Below, one piece after another: positions 22,945 to 33,294 of a stretch of DNA of 64,000 bases; within the stretch, counting starts at the first letter, position 1; every line of letters starts with the position of its first letter. Where the stretch lies: NCBI GenBank assembly GCA_007570785.1, contig ML664174.1:2363504-2427503 (forward strand). The letters are read 5' to 3'. The notes under the pieces were generated by a model. It was not told where the DNA came from. It was given only the letters and a program-made list of their open reading frames with translations, and did not search any database. The translations under genes were made by a program, and so were the position numbers. Source of the stretch: Antilocapra americana (Eukaryota; Chordata; Mammalia; Artiodactyla; Antilocapridae).

Positions 22945-23061
22945 TTTTGTTTTGGCAGCACCATGTGGCATGCAGGATCTTAGTTCCCTGGCCAGGGGTC
23001 AAACCTGTGGCCCCTGCATTATGAGCACAGAGTTTTAATCACTGGACTGCCAGGGAAGTCC
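22945..23061 (-). mobile_element. CHR-type SINE
   Basis: Reverse complement of the CHR head at the right end (ACTGGACTGCCAGGGAAGTC); the left part is TTTTGGCAGCACCATGTGG. Confidence 0.85.
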
Positions 23062-24224
23062 TGAGCAGAGAATGTTTTTTGATTAGAGTGAGAGTATTCA
23101 AATTCCAGTAGTGCACAGATTTAAAACTGAGCTCTGTGTGTTTCAACATGGTCTTTTTTTTCTTTTTTTGAAGATGTTCTGGATGTTTTCCAAACAGTCT
23201 ATAAAATGCGATGGGAGCCATTTACCTAGTGATGTCACATCAGTGATTTAAGATTTACAGGGACTAGAAGAGAGGAGGTTCAGGAAGGCTCTGGAGATTT
23301 GGGGCCCATCTCATGCTGGGTCACTGGAAACAGCCTCTGCTAATTGGACCTCATCCTGTCAGGACACATCAGACAGGGCTTGGTGGGGGTGGGATGGTCT
23401 GGATGACCCACAGGTGTCACTGCTGTGGGTCCTGGGAGTGCTTTGTTACTCTGGGGAACAAGCTGGCCAGCAGTCATGTGGACGGAGGTCAGGAGACTGT
23501 GCTGAGCTGGGTTCTCCAGGAGCCCAGGAGCCAGGACTGAAGTCTGGACTATTTTGGGCTGTGTGGTGGCAGAGCTGGGATGTGTGTGTTTATGTGTGTG
23601 TGTGTGTGCGTGTGCATCCTATGAGTCTATATCCTCCAAATATCACTCCCAAGACTAAAAATGTGTGTGTTTCTTTTTTGCCTTCCAAAAAAGAAAAAAC
23701 CAAGTCTTTCGTCTTTGACTTGTGTTAATGGGGAATATTAGGTCCCACAGCAGGAAGGCTTTCTCCCTTTTTGTTGCCACCTGGTCCCTCTGCCCTCCTC
23801 TTGAGTTTCCTCGTGACTATCTGGAGCACGGACATGAAGGGTCTGAGCCTTTGGGTGGGTTTGTTGAAATGCCGGTGTGTGCCCGAGGAGGAGCACATGG
23901 CTCCCTGCCAGCTCTGCAGAAAGGAGCAGTGGGGGCATGCTCCCATGCCCCAGCTGGTCCACGCTTGCTGTGGCCAGCCAAGTGATGCCATGCCCCTTGG
24001 GCAATGTGATTCCAGGCAGCCTGGAGCCCTTCACTCCCTTCCGTAGCCCATTACCTCCACTCCACCCGACTCCCTTCTGACCCTGGGTAGCCAACGACTC
24101 TGGACTGCCTGCCTGGACTGGGTTTGAGTCTGTGACCTTCTTGCCGACTGAAGGGCTGGCCTGTGGAGGTTGCCTGGACTGGTGGGAAATTAAAGTCTGA
24201 GGACTTGGACTGGTGTGTACTTTG
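23062..24224. other. Single-copy intron with a TG microsatellite
   Basis: An interrupted TG run is at 23578-23616. Overlapping open frames around 23.7-24.3 kb on both strands have no splice context or family resemblance. Confidence 0.45.
23578..23616 (+). repeat. (TG)n microsatellite, interrupted
   Basis: TG units broken by TTTA and CG; about 39 bp. Confidence 0.9.
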
Positions 24225-24315
24225 ATGCCCCTCCTCGGCCACTTTGTAGCTTTGTGGCTTTGGTTAAGTTCCCTGTCCTCTTTGAGCTGCAGCCTCCTCA
24301 TCTGTTGGTTTCAGG
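24225..24315 (+). repeat. MIR SINE fragment
   Basis: Contains TGTGGCTTTGGTTAAGTTCC and GCAGCCTCCTCATCTGTTGG, the MIR central segment. Confidence 0.65.
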
Positions 24316-25290
24316 GAGGATGTCTGCACATGGCAGCTGAGTCCCGTACCTGCCACACTGCGGTGGCCTGACAAGTGTGATCGCTGAGGCTGGCGGGCCG
24401 GCTTTGTGTGAGCTACCCGTGCACCATCCGAGGGGTCCCCAGCAGGCTGTCCCCGAAGAGCCTGAGTCCAGCAAAGAACACCCCTACCCTGACGTGATCA
24501 TCTGTGCTTTCCCATGCCAGTCCTGGGCAGAGGCTGCGGTCCCTGCAGGGCTGCCCTGGAGTGCCCCTCTCCCCCTCCGTGGTTGGCAAAGGGCAGAGTC
24601 TGCCAGGAAAACCTTCAGCCAGCAAGTCACCATTTATTTATAGGTCTTGGAGGGAGACAGCCCCTAGGCTGTGAGGAAGGGCCTGGCCGAGGCAGCTGCA
24701 GGGAGCAGGGGCAGCAGAGGGGGCAGAGGCTGCGGTGGGGGGTCTGGAGGAGGTGCAGAGGCTGCGGTGGGGGGTCTGGAGGAGGTGCAGAGGCTGGGCG
24801 GAGTTTGCGTGTCGGGGACTTGGGGTTCCAGGGGAGAGCAGCTGCTTCACCCGAAGATGGCTCTTTGTGAAAGTGTGGACAGGGGAAAGTACAAGGAGAT
24901 GGCAGCACCCCAGGATGAGGTCAAGGGGAGAGGGGACAGTCCCTGGGATGGCAGAGGTTAGCTGTGCATGGAGTGGGCTGCTGGGCAGGAGCTGTGACCT
25001 TTAGTAGAAGCTGCAGCCACCCCACAGTGACCCAGTGAAGAGGTGGCTGAGGGAAATCAGACCCCATCTCACTCTTTTCCTTCTCTCTCATCTTCGCCTG
25101 GCACCTGTGGCTGGCCCAGGCCTCCAGAGGCAGAGGGGAGGGAGCAAGTGGCTGACCATTCCGGACTCCTGGGGGTACTTGGCAGGGAGAAGCAGGGCAG
25201 AGAGAGAACCAGGAAGGGCCAGTGGAAGAGATTTGGAGAGGCAGACAGAATGGGGGCTGAACTCAGTGTACTTCTGTATGGTCTTGGGGG
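24316..25290. other. GC-rich single-copy intron
   Basis: Local GC is high, and several CpGs sit in 24380-24480, but no coding exon is supported. It holds the 32-bp minisatellite. Confidence 0.5.
24723..24797 (+). repeat. 32-bp G-rich minisatellite, 2.3 copies
   Basis: Copies start at 24723, 24755 and 24787. Each unit opens GCAGAGGCTGCGGTGGGG and closes GGAGGAGGT; the two full copies are identical. Confidence 0.95.
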
Positions 25291-25294
25291 AGTG

Positions 25295-25385
25295 TGTCAG
25301 CTTTTCAAGCCTCAGTTTCCTCATCTGTAAAATGGGAATGGTAAAGACAGTCTCTGTCACATTGGGGTACAATTAAATACTAACT
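25295..25385 (+). repeat. MIR SINE fragment
   Basis: CAGTTTCCTCATCTGTAAAA followed by a diverged MIR 3' half. Confidence 0.75.
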
Positions 25386-25499
25386 ACTCAGCAAGGTTCC
25401 TTGTGTACTGTAAATGAAGATCAAACAGGTCAGCTGGGTTCACATGAAAGTGTCCAGCTGAGCAGCTGCCATGTATTGTGTAAGGCCTAGTGGGGTATC

Positions 25500-25700
25500 A
25501 TTTATCCAGTGCCCACATGATACTAAGTGCCTCCTCTATGCCAGGTATTCAGCCTTAGGCACTGGGAATACAGGGGTGAACAAGCCAGACCAGTCTTTCC
25601 TCCAAGGAGCTGATGTATCTTAGCAGAGGGAAGACAGGTAGTAAGTAAATATAAATAAAATAAGTTTTAATAGTTGGCAAGATGCTGAAAAGGCCATAAA
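25500..25700 (-). repeat. L2 LINE 3' fragment
   Basis: The + strand has CTCTATGCCAGGTATTCAGC, GGAATACAGGGGTGAACAAG and a following A/T-rich block, the reverse complement of L2. Confidence 0.7.
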
Positions 25701-25999
25701 CCAGAGTGATGAGTGAAGAATGGGTGCTCTCTGAGGGGGTGGGCTGAGCAGAGCCAGAGGAGCAGAAGCAGTCAGCCCTGTAATGACCAGAGGGTGCCTG
25801 TAGAGGGAGCTGCAGGCCCCCAGCCAGGAGGAGAATGGGTTTCGGGGCAGACTGACCGCGGGGAGCTGGGTACTCGTTGGATCATGACATCCCCATCTAG
25901 AGTAAGTGGGAGGACTGGCATCTACACATGCACAGTGACCATTAGCTGTTTTTCTTATTATTTAATATAGATTATTATTTTAGAAAAGGGTGGTGTAAA

Positions 26000-26322
26000 T
26001 CAGTTCAGTTCAGTTCAGTCGCCCAGTCATGTCTGACTCTGCGACCCCATGGACTGCAGCACGCCAGACTTCTCTGTCCATCACCATCTCCCGGAGTTTG
26101 CTCAAACTCATGTCCATTGAGTCGGTGATGCCATCCAGTCATCTCATCCTCTGTTGTCCCCTTCTCCTCCTGCCTTCAATCTTTCCCAGCATCAGGGTCT
26201 TTTCCAATGAGTCAGTTCTTCACATCAGGTGGCCAGAGTATTGGAGCTTCAGCTTCAGCATCAGTCCTTCCAATGAATATTCAGGACTGATTTCCTTTAG
26301 GATCTCCTTGCAGTCCAGTGGG
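26000..26322 (-). mobile_element. BovB LINE 3' end, 5'-truncated
   Basis: Begins on + with CAGTTCAGTTCAGTTCAGTC (the tail in reverse) and ends at CTCCTTGCAGTCCAGTGGG. Open frames here are antisense BovB frames. Confidence 0.94.
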
Positions 26323-26369
26323 TACAATGTAAAGTGTTCCCATGGATCAGGAAACATTTACTGTCAAGG

Positions 26370-26620
26370 CAGCCTGAGTGGAGTGGTTGAAGAGCACAGT
26401 TCTGAGCCAGACTTGCAGGCTCACACCCTGGCTCAGCTAGTCCCTCGGCGACCTTCGGCTTCTGGCTTAAGCTGTCTGAGCCTCGGTGTCCTCATTGCAT
26501 GATATGGGATCAGAGGAGCATCTCTCATGGGACCATCATGCAGGTGAGATGTGTCTCTATTTCTAAAGTGCTTAGAACCATGCCTGGCCTGGTCAGCGGT
26601 ACTGTTGAGGCTCAGGAGCT
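26370..26620 (+). repeat. MIR SINE
   Basis: Long MIR: AGAGCACAGTTCTGAGCCAG at the left, AAAGTGCTTAGAACCATGCC near the right end. Confidence 0.72.
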
Positions 26621-26702
26621 GATGCTGGTAGGAGGGGGCACAAATCATGGCCTGTTCTCAAGGAGATCACAGCTGGGGCTGGGATGTGTGTTTACAGAAA
26701 CT

Positions 26703-26822
26703 CTGGAGAATTCCCGAGTAGTCCAGCAGTTAGAAGATCATGCTCTCACTCTGTGGCCAGGGGTTCAATTCCTGGTTGGGGAACTAGGATCCCACAAGCT
26801 GAGGCCAAAGGGAAAAAAACGA
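26703..26822 (+). mobile_element. CHR-type SINE
   Basis: Head AATTCCCGAGTAGTCCAGCA, then GGTTGGGGAACTAGGATCCC, ending in an A-rich tail. Confidence 0.85.
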
Positions 26823-26956
26823 GACCCCAGCCCCTCAAGGCAGTGTATGATGGTTACTGCATGAACGGCTAGACCATTACCGGAGGAGGCATCATCCGAG
26901 GGCTGGTAGGTGGAGCAAGGGGTGTGGACAAGAAGGCTTTGAGGAGAAATGGGAAG

Positions 26957-26994
26957 ATAACAACAACAACAAAAATAAAAAAAATAACTGCTAT
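26957..26994 (+). repeat. A-rich (CAA/AAT) simple repeat
   Basis: AACAACAACAACAAAAATAA followed by an A-run. Confidence 0.85.
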
Positions 26995-26999
26995 CCAGA

Positions 27000-27485
27000 T
27001 CTGATGGCATCAGTCAGGTGAAGACAAAAATAGTCCAGTCAGTCTGCCCCAGAGCACTGTTCTTGCTTTTCCTGTGCAGCCCTGTTCCAGCTTCCCCAGG
27101 CCCTGCCTCACCCTACCTCTTGTGTCCATCAGTAGGGGACAGCTCACCCCTCCCACCCTCCCTACAACCTCCTTCAACCTGCTGGAAGTTGTGAGAGAGA
27201 AGAAGGAAAGGTTAGAGGTCAGAGGATAGGAGCTGGGAAGCTGGGAGGGCCAGGCTGGAGGTGGAGGGCAGAGTGGGTGGAATTAGCCAGAACCCTGTGT
27301 TGTCTGGCAACTGGCAGATTCTTCTGGTAAGATAAGTGGAACCCTCTGCAAGGTAATTATTAGAGAGCATAAATTCCCCAGATAACCTGTCCTCAGAAGA
27401 GATATTGATGGCCCTGGGGCAGGCCGGTGCTGCAGGCTGCTCCCTCTCTGTGATATTGACTCCTGTCCTGCCTCCTCCTCCCTCT
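27000..27485. other. Single-copy intron, nothing recognised
   Basis: Purine-rich on the minus strand near 27450-27500; no exon or repeat family seen. Confidence 0.4.
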
Positions 27486-27497
27486 CCTCTTCCTCCT

Positions 27498-27790
27498 TCA
27501 TTCAGTTCAGTTGAGTTCAGTCGCTCAGTCATGTCCGATTCTTTGTGACCCCATGGACTGCAGCACGCCAGGCCTCCCTGTCCATCACCAACTCCTGGAG
27601 TTTACTCAAACTCATGTCCATCAAGTCGGTGATGCCATCCAACCATCTCATCCTCTGTTGTCCTCTTCTCCTCCTGCCCTCAATCTTTCCCAGCATCAGA
27701 ATCTTTTCTAATGAGTCAGTTCTTCACATCAAGAGGCCAGAGTACTGGAGCTTCAGCTTCAGCATCAGTCCTTCCAACGAATATTCAGGA
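27498..27790 (-). mobile_element. BovB LINE 3' end, 5'-truncated
   Basis: Reverse complement of the BovB end with the CAGTTCAG tail at the left. A 9-bp target duplication, CTTCCTCCT, is at 27489-27497 and 27791-27799. Confidence 0.94.
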
Positions 27791-27799
27791 CTTCCTCCT

Positions 27800-28785
27800 C
27801 TGTTGCCTGTCCTCTAATCAGCTGCCCCGCCCGTCCCTCCTCCCCACAGACCTCAGCCTCCTGTTCACATTGGCTCTGCTGGACCTTGCTTTTTGCCTGC
27901 CGCTCAGCTCTTTTCGTGGCATGGCCAGAAGACCGTGTGGCCACATGCATCCTTGTGGCTTCAGCAGGGTTGGTGGAGGAGGGGCAGCCCCATGGGGAGG
28001 AGTTTCTAAGACGGAAGGAGGCTCTAGCTTCACTTGGGCCTGGGTCCCCAGATCGAGTCGGGGTCAGGCTCTGTGAAGGGCTGGGACTTGGCCTGATCCT
28101 GGGGATTGCAGCTCAGGTCTTAGCAGTGTAGGTAGGTGGTAGGTACCTGTTGGCACATCTCTGCTCGTACAGTACCTTCTGAAGCCCTCTCTTCTCTCCA
28201 GGGCCTCCCAGGCTTTGGCTGCTATTCTGTAAACATTTATGTAACAAATATAAGAAGAGGCAAAGGGCTGGGTAAGGAGCCACCAGACAAACAGGGTTGC
28301 TGGTGTGGGGGGTTTTTCTCCTTTCTTGTTCCAAACAGCTCTGTTCTGGCCCCAGACCTGCTCCCCAACTCTCGACCAAACTGGGCCTGTCTGGCTTAGA
28401 AGCCCACTTACTGGCATCACGGACAAGTTCTGAATGGGGGGAACTTACCATTCTCTGACTCTCCACAGCTTATCAGTAGGGTGACCTGATCCTTTGTCAG
28501 CCAAGCAAAGGTACTTTTGAGAGGGAAAGCAGGTATTAACAATTACGTGAGGACATCGGTGTGAACTGGGATTGTTCCATACAAATTGGGTCCTACTTCT
28601 CGCAGTTCTTTGCCTAAGATGATGCTGGTAAATAAAAGCCTCTCCAACTTTCTACAGTCCTGGTGGTGTTTCAGACTGGACCAGGGTGATGGGGGTGTGT
28701 GTGTGGGGTTAGTGGTGCTGCCTGGCTGGCCTGCCTTATCCCTGATTTGGCTCTACCCGTAGTCCATCGTTTACACATGTAAGGG
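27800..28785. other. Single-copy intron, nothing recognised
   Basis: Several overlapping frames of 60-120 codons on both strands, none with family resemblance or splice context. Confidence 0.4.
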
Positions 28786-28789
28786 TGAG

Positions 28790-28905
28790 TCTCTCCATTA
28801 GATGGGACCTGGGGGGCCCAGCCAGGCGGAGAGACTTGCCTACCCACAGTGAATAAGTTTCATCTCTGACCTGGAACCGAGGTCCAGCCTTGATTCCCAC
28901 CTTAG
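28790..28905 (-). repeat. MIR-like fragment
   Basis: ATTAGATGGGACCTGGGG, then AGAGACTTGCCTACCCACAG and GACCTGGAACCGAGGTCCAG follow the antisense MIR order loosely. Confidence 0.5.
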
Positions 28906-29369
28906 GCTCTCAGGGGCCAAGCCCCATCCCTCTCTGTTCCATGGGATGGACCATCCTCATCAAAACAGCCAAGAGCTGGGATGCTTCTGTCAGCCTTATG
29001 CTGATCCTGATCACTTTCTGGGGAAGAGAGAGATGGATAAGTGAGGCAGGGAGGCACCAGAGGCAGAAGGGGCATGAGTGAGAGTCTCTGCTGTGCCTGG
29101 TTGTTCCTGCGATTTTATTTGGAGTGAGGAGGGACAAGTGAGTTTTGACGCCTCCTCCTTGACAGAGAGCACCCCAGGTTGGGGCATTGTTCCAAATCCC
29201 TCTGCTGTCTCAGCAAGTCTTTAGCTCACCAGGAGGAAATGAGGTCTGTGCAACAGTAGGAAGCATCATTTTGCCCTTTGACTCAGAGTGTTTCATAAGT
29301 GAAAAAGGGCTTTCGAGGGAGGCTTGGAAAAAAAAAGTTTTCAGTGATGAGTTTTGCTCACTGTGGTTA

Positions 29370-29510
29370 ACGATAATTATTAAATAGGTAGGGTGAGCTA
29401 GTGCTTGTTTTCCTTATTATTAACTATATTTATGGGTTTTTATTAAGCTGTGCCCAGCTGAGATAATTATAAAACTATCTGCTTAAGACTCTGAGGGTTC
29501 CCATTCTATT
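29370..29510. promoter_or_regulatory. Candidate intronic enhancer: MEF2-like, E-box and GATA motifs
   Basis: CTATATTTAT at 29424-29433 matches the MEF2 consensus at 9 of 10 positions. CAGCTG at 29455-29460 is followed directly by AGATAA at 29461-29466. Homeobox-like TAATTATTAAAT is at 29371-29385. No repeat family covers the block. Function is inference from motif clustering only. Confidence 0.3.
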
Positions 29511-29564
29511 TTCTTTCATTTCAAAGGTGGAGTCTTTTCGTTATTCAAGGCTTATGCTATAAAC

Positions 29565-29790
29565 CAGGAGTCGGCACACTTCTTCTGTAAAGATCCAGAA
29601 GGTAATTATTTCAGGCTTTGCAGGCCATGTAGTCTCCATCGGAACCCCTCAGTTCTACCACTATAGTGTGAAAGTGGCCACAGACAATGCCTGACCGAAT
29701 GGGTGTGACTGTCTTTCAATAAAACTTAATTTATAGAAATTCATGGTGGGCCAGATTTGGCCCAGGGACTATAGTTTTCAGGCCTCTGCT
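29565..29790 (+). repeat. hAT-Charlie DNA transposon relic (MER58-like)
   Basis: Starts CAGGAGTCGGCACACTTCTT, continues 'tgtaaagatccagaaggtaa' and 'ggctttgcaggccatgtag', and ends 'gggccagatttggcccaggg...ggcctctg', the inverted-repeat arrangement of this group. No transposase. Confidence 0.65.
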
Positions 29791-29799
29791 GTAAACAGA

Positions 29800-29955
29800 G
29801 GAGGAATTCCTAAACTGGGAGCCTGAAGACTGAGGATTGACTCTCAGCACTGCTGAGGAAGTCACCTCATTTCTCTGGTGGTTGCTTTTCCTTGCAATAG
29901 AACAAAAGTATCAGACCAGATGATCTCTAGCACTCTGAGTATTAAACCTGACTCT
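29800..29955 (+). repeat. MIR-like fragment
   Basis: Ends 'cagaccagatgatctctagc', typical of MIR-group 3' ends; upstream half diverged. Confidence 0.5.
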
Positions 29956-30084
29956 AGTTTATGATACCCTGGCATCTTTCTTTTCCTCCCTGCAGTAGAT
30001 GTTCAGAACCACAGGGCCTCTCAGAGGCCATCACCACTTGTCCACCTTTGGGATGGATTTGGTTTCTAAACCACAGTGGTGGTG

Positions 30085-30312
30085 ATGGTGGTTTAGTCAC
30101 TAAGTCATGTCTGACTCTTGTGACCCCATCGGGAGGGGCGGGCTATACTCTTGTGTAGCCCGTCAGGCTCCTCTGTCTGTGGGATTTTCCAGGCAAGAAT
30201 ACTGGAGTGGATTGCCATTTCCTTTTCCAGGGGATCTTCCTGACCTAGGGACTGAACCTGAGTCTCCTGCATTGCAGGTGGATTCTTTACTACTGCACCA
30301 CTTGAGAAGACC
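30085..30312 (-). mobile_element. Bov-tA SINE with an internal palindromic insertion
   Basis: Reverse-complement Bov-tA. Where the family reads CCCATGGACTGTAGCC, this copy has about 20 extra bases that form a hairpin (30139-30145 pairing with 30156-30162). Confidence 0.9.
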
Positions 30313-30374
30313 CCATACATAATATTTTATATTTCTTTGATGGTATCTTCTCAGGCAGCCCCATCACAAACCTA

Positions 30375-30640
30375 CTTCTTAAAAAAAATTATTTATATTT
30401 GACTGTTCTAGGTCTTTGTTGCTGCGAGGGCTTTTCTCTGGCTGTTGTGGTCGGGCTTCTCTCTGTGGTGGCTTCCCTGGTTGTGGAGCGTAGGCCTCCC
30501 CGGGGGCTTGGGCTTCAGTAATCGTGGTGTGTGGGCTTAGTTGGTCTGTGGTATGTGGGGTCTTCCTGGCTCAGGAGGATAGCTCGAACCCATGTCTCCT
30601 GCAGATTCTTCACCACTGAGCCACCGGCAAAGCCCCCTGA
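30375..30640 (-). mobile_element. Long CHR-type SINE
   Basis: Reads on + as GTCTTTGTTGCTGCGAGGGC, then 'gcttcagtaatcgtggtgtg' and ends 'caccactgagccaccggcaaagcccc', the antisense long CHR form. Confidence 0.82.
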
Positions 30641-30939
30641 CTTACTTCTTGAGTTACTGAGGGTGACTCTGTGACAGGAAAGCTTACCTCTGGACTATTT
30701 GGCAGAGGCTCCCAAGAGAGAAATAACTAAGATCATCCAGCAAATCGGTGATGATGTTAGAGAAACCAAATGCCTCCAAAGAAGGAAGTGCTGTTCAAGT
30801 CACTCTAGTTCTGGAGGCTCTACTCTCTATGAAGTGGTAGCGGTGTCATGGGAGCCGATAGCATACTGGCCAAGAGGAGGGTTTTCCGCACTGAAATTGC
30901 CTGAGCTTCTGTCTTCACAGCAGCACTTAAAACCCAGGC

Positions 30940-31100
30940 ACATCACTTAAAACTCTCTGTGCCTCAGTTTTCTAATCTGTGGAACAGGAGGAAATATTAA
31001 GATGGGGTTGCTGTGAGGATGAAATGAGATTATACATATGAAGTGCTTAGAACAGTGCCTGGCATACATAGTAAGTGCCCAATAAATGGAAACCTTGCCA
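30940..31100 (+). repeat. MIR SINE
   Basis: CTGTGCCTCAGTTTTCTAAT, then 'gttgctgtgaggatgaaatgag', and the terminus 'cttagaacagtgcctggcat'. Confidence 0.85.
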
Positions 31101-31224
31101 CTATTATTTTCATCATCATTATCATGTTGTTATTCCTCTGTAAATATGTAGAGGGTGTCTCCTCCTCATTTTTATTTTTTTCATTTAAAAAATTATTTTA
31201 TTTTTTGAAGGATATCTTAGAAGC

Positions 31225-31355
31225 TCAGAGTTATTTTTATTTTTTGGCCACATTGTGTGGCATGCAGGATCTTAGTTCTCTGACTAGGAATCAAACCAGT
31301 TGCCCTCTGCAGTGGAAGCTTGGATTCTTAACCACTGGACTGCCAGGGAAGTCCC
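31225..31355 (-). mobile_element. CHR-type SINE
   Basis: Left T-rich tail, then GGCCACATTGTGTGGCATGC, ending 'ccactggactgccagggaagtccc' on +. Confidence 0.88.
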
Positions 31356-31489
31356 TCATCCTCATTTTATACCAGACTGATCTTCAACTTTTGGGTTGCG
31401 GATGTGGCCTGAATGCTTTTCTCCCGTCCTATATGTTAAGTGACTCTTGATGAGATAGAAAGACTCAGGGAGGAAGATGGGGAAAGGCA

Positions 31490-31605
31490 TGGGAGGAGAG
31501 GAAGGGCGGGGGGGGGGGGGGGGGGGAAAGGAATGAAGAAAGGAAGGGGGGGATGAGGGAGGGAGGGAGGAGGGAAGAAAGGAGGGAGGGAGGAAGGAAG
31601 AAGAC
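31490..31605 (+). repeat. G-rich/GGAA low-complexity tract with 19-G run
   Basis: An uninterrupted run of 19 G's occupies 31508-31526, followed by GGGA and GGAA units. Such runs are assembly-prone. Confidence 0.93.
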
Positions 31606-31609
31606 TTGG

Positions 31610-32685
31610 GAAAATAGGTCCATGAGAAAAGGAGAGTCAGGTTCTAAATGCAGTCATATTTCCTAATACTTGTAGGGATGGGAAGAACAACAGACCTCCT
31701 TCAAGCAGGATGGAGGTTTTGATGCCTTTTTGCATTATCCTGGGATGTAGAGGTCATGAGGGTATGCTTAGGTATTTCTAGAGTGCACTTAGCTTTCAGT
31801 TTGGTTTTGAGTTTTCAAGATATTTCTACCTCTTTCACCAGAGAATTTAAATTTCAGGATAGGCTGGTCATATTAGCATGGCTTCATTCTGTCCTTTTTA
31901 AAAGGTTTACAGCTTTGTGCCTCCAAAAACAGCAGACCTGAGACATTTTCCCAGGGGGCTGCCAAGAGAAATTGGGGTGACTCTCAACCTTGCGGCAGGT
32001 TAAATGAGACTCAGTTCTCCTTTGTTCAGCTTGACGTCCCTTAGAAGGACAGCCCAGAGATCACTCGGTCTGCAGGGCGTTTGCTTCTGCAGGCTGATTT
32101 TAACCAACTCTGACAGGAGGGCAGAGGCCCCCAAGCGGGGTCAGGACCACAAATCCCATCCCAGCAGGTGCATGATGGGGAGACAGCGCCCTCCAGATGA
32201 CCTTCAGGTTCCCATTGATTTCCTGTCCAGTGATGCTTCCCCACCCCCATGCTGATCCTGCCCCGGCCACCACCCGTGGGCTCTGGGCTCTGGACGAGGA
32301 CACGGATCCGCTCTCTAAGAAAGAACATGCAGAGGAGGTTAATTCAGAGAGAGGCCCTTTCAGGCAACTGGAGTAAATTACTCTGGAGACCATGTTCTGG
32401 CCACCGCTACTTTACAGTGCCAATATCAGTCCTGGAATGTCCTTTTTTGGGCATAGAAAGGAGTGGCTGATGTCATGAATGGCAGTGTTTATCCACTTGG
32501 CCCCACTTCTCTTCAGGCTTTGGGTTGTATAGGGGTTGGCATTGTGGGGTCATGAGCAGGATTTGGGCATGGACAGTAGACTCCCCCACTGTGAGAAGAT
32601 GGTGATGTGAGCACTGACCTTCTTGTCCCCGGAAGCCTGGGCCTCCATACCCTGCAAACTCTCTGCTGCAGGTTGGCCTGGCTCT
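31610..32685. other. Single-copy intron, nothing recognised
   Basis: No repeat family, RNA gene or exon recognised. Confidence 0.4.
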
Positions 32686-32689
32686 TTCT

Positions 32690-33290
32690 GTATTTGTTCA
32701 GTGTTATCTGACAAGCATTTCCTATGTGCCCAATCCTGTGTTATGTGGAGGGGATCCAGTTGTAGGCAGGGAGATAAAGACCTTGCTCATCCAGGGTTCA
32801 CAGTTTTGTTATGTGGCAGTGATCAGCAGGCCAAGAGAAAACAGAGAGACTTTTTTTGAGAGTGGTAGATAGTTTGAAAAAAAAAATAAAAAAGAATATG
32901 ATATAGTAAGGGTTAGCACAAGAGTGGAGTAGGTTGGGCTACCCTAGATTAAATGAAAGAGAAGCCAGCCACGAGAAGATCTGGAAGAAACAGATACTAG
33001 AAACAGCAAAAAGCATGTGCAAAGGTCCTGAGGTGAGGTGATTTTGGTTTATTAGAGGGACGGAAGAAGTGCAGTGAAGAGTCCAGCAGGGAAGAGGGGG
33101 CAGGAGACAAGATGAAGTAGGAAAATTGGGCATAGCCACATAGCCACAGGAAGTGTTCACATTATATTCTAAGTGCACTGCAGGCCATTGGAAGGGTTTA
33201 AGGAGGAGAATGTCACGATCAGATTTCATTTTAAAAAGATCACTTGGTCTGCTGCACTGAGAATTGACTACAGAGCACGTGTTCTTCGTG
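32690..33290 (-). repeat. Long L2 LINE 3' fragment
   Basis: The + strand follows the antisense L2 order over about 600 bp: 'tttcctatgtgcccaatcctg', 'catgtgcaaaggtcctgagg', 'gcactgcaggccattggaag', 'tttaaaaagatcacttgg'. Confidence 0.78.
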
Positions 33291-33294
33291 GCTG

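Noticed and set aside
24316..24560. Possible CpG island near 24.4 kb
   Set aside because: CpGs are present but sparse and scattered compared with the 39.5-40.1 kb block; not enough to call.
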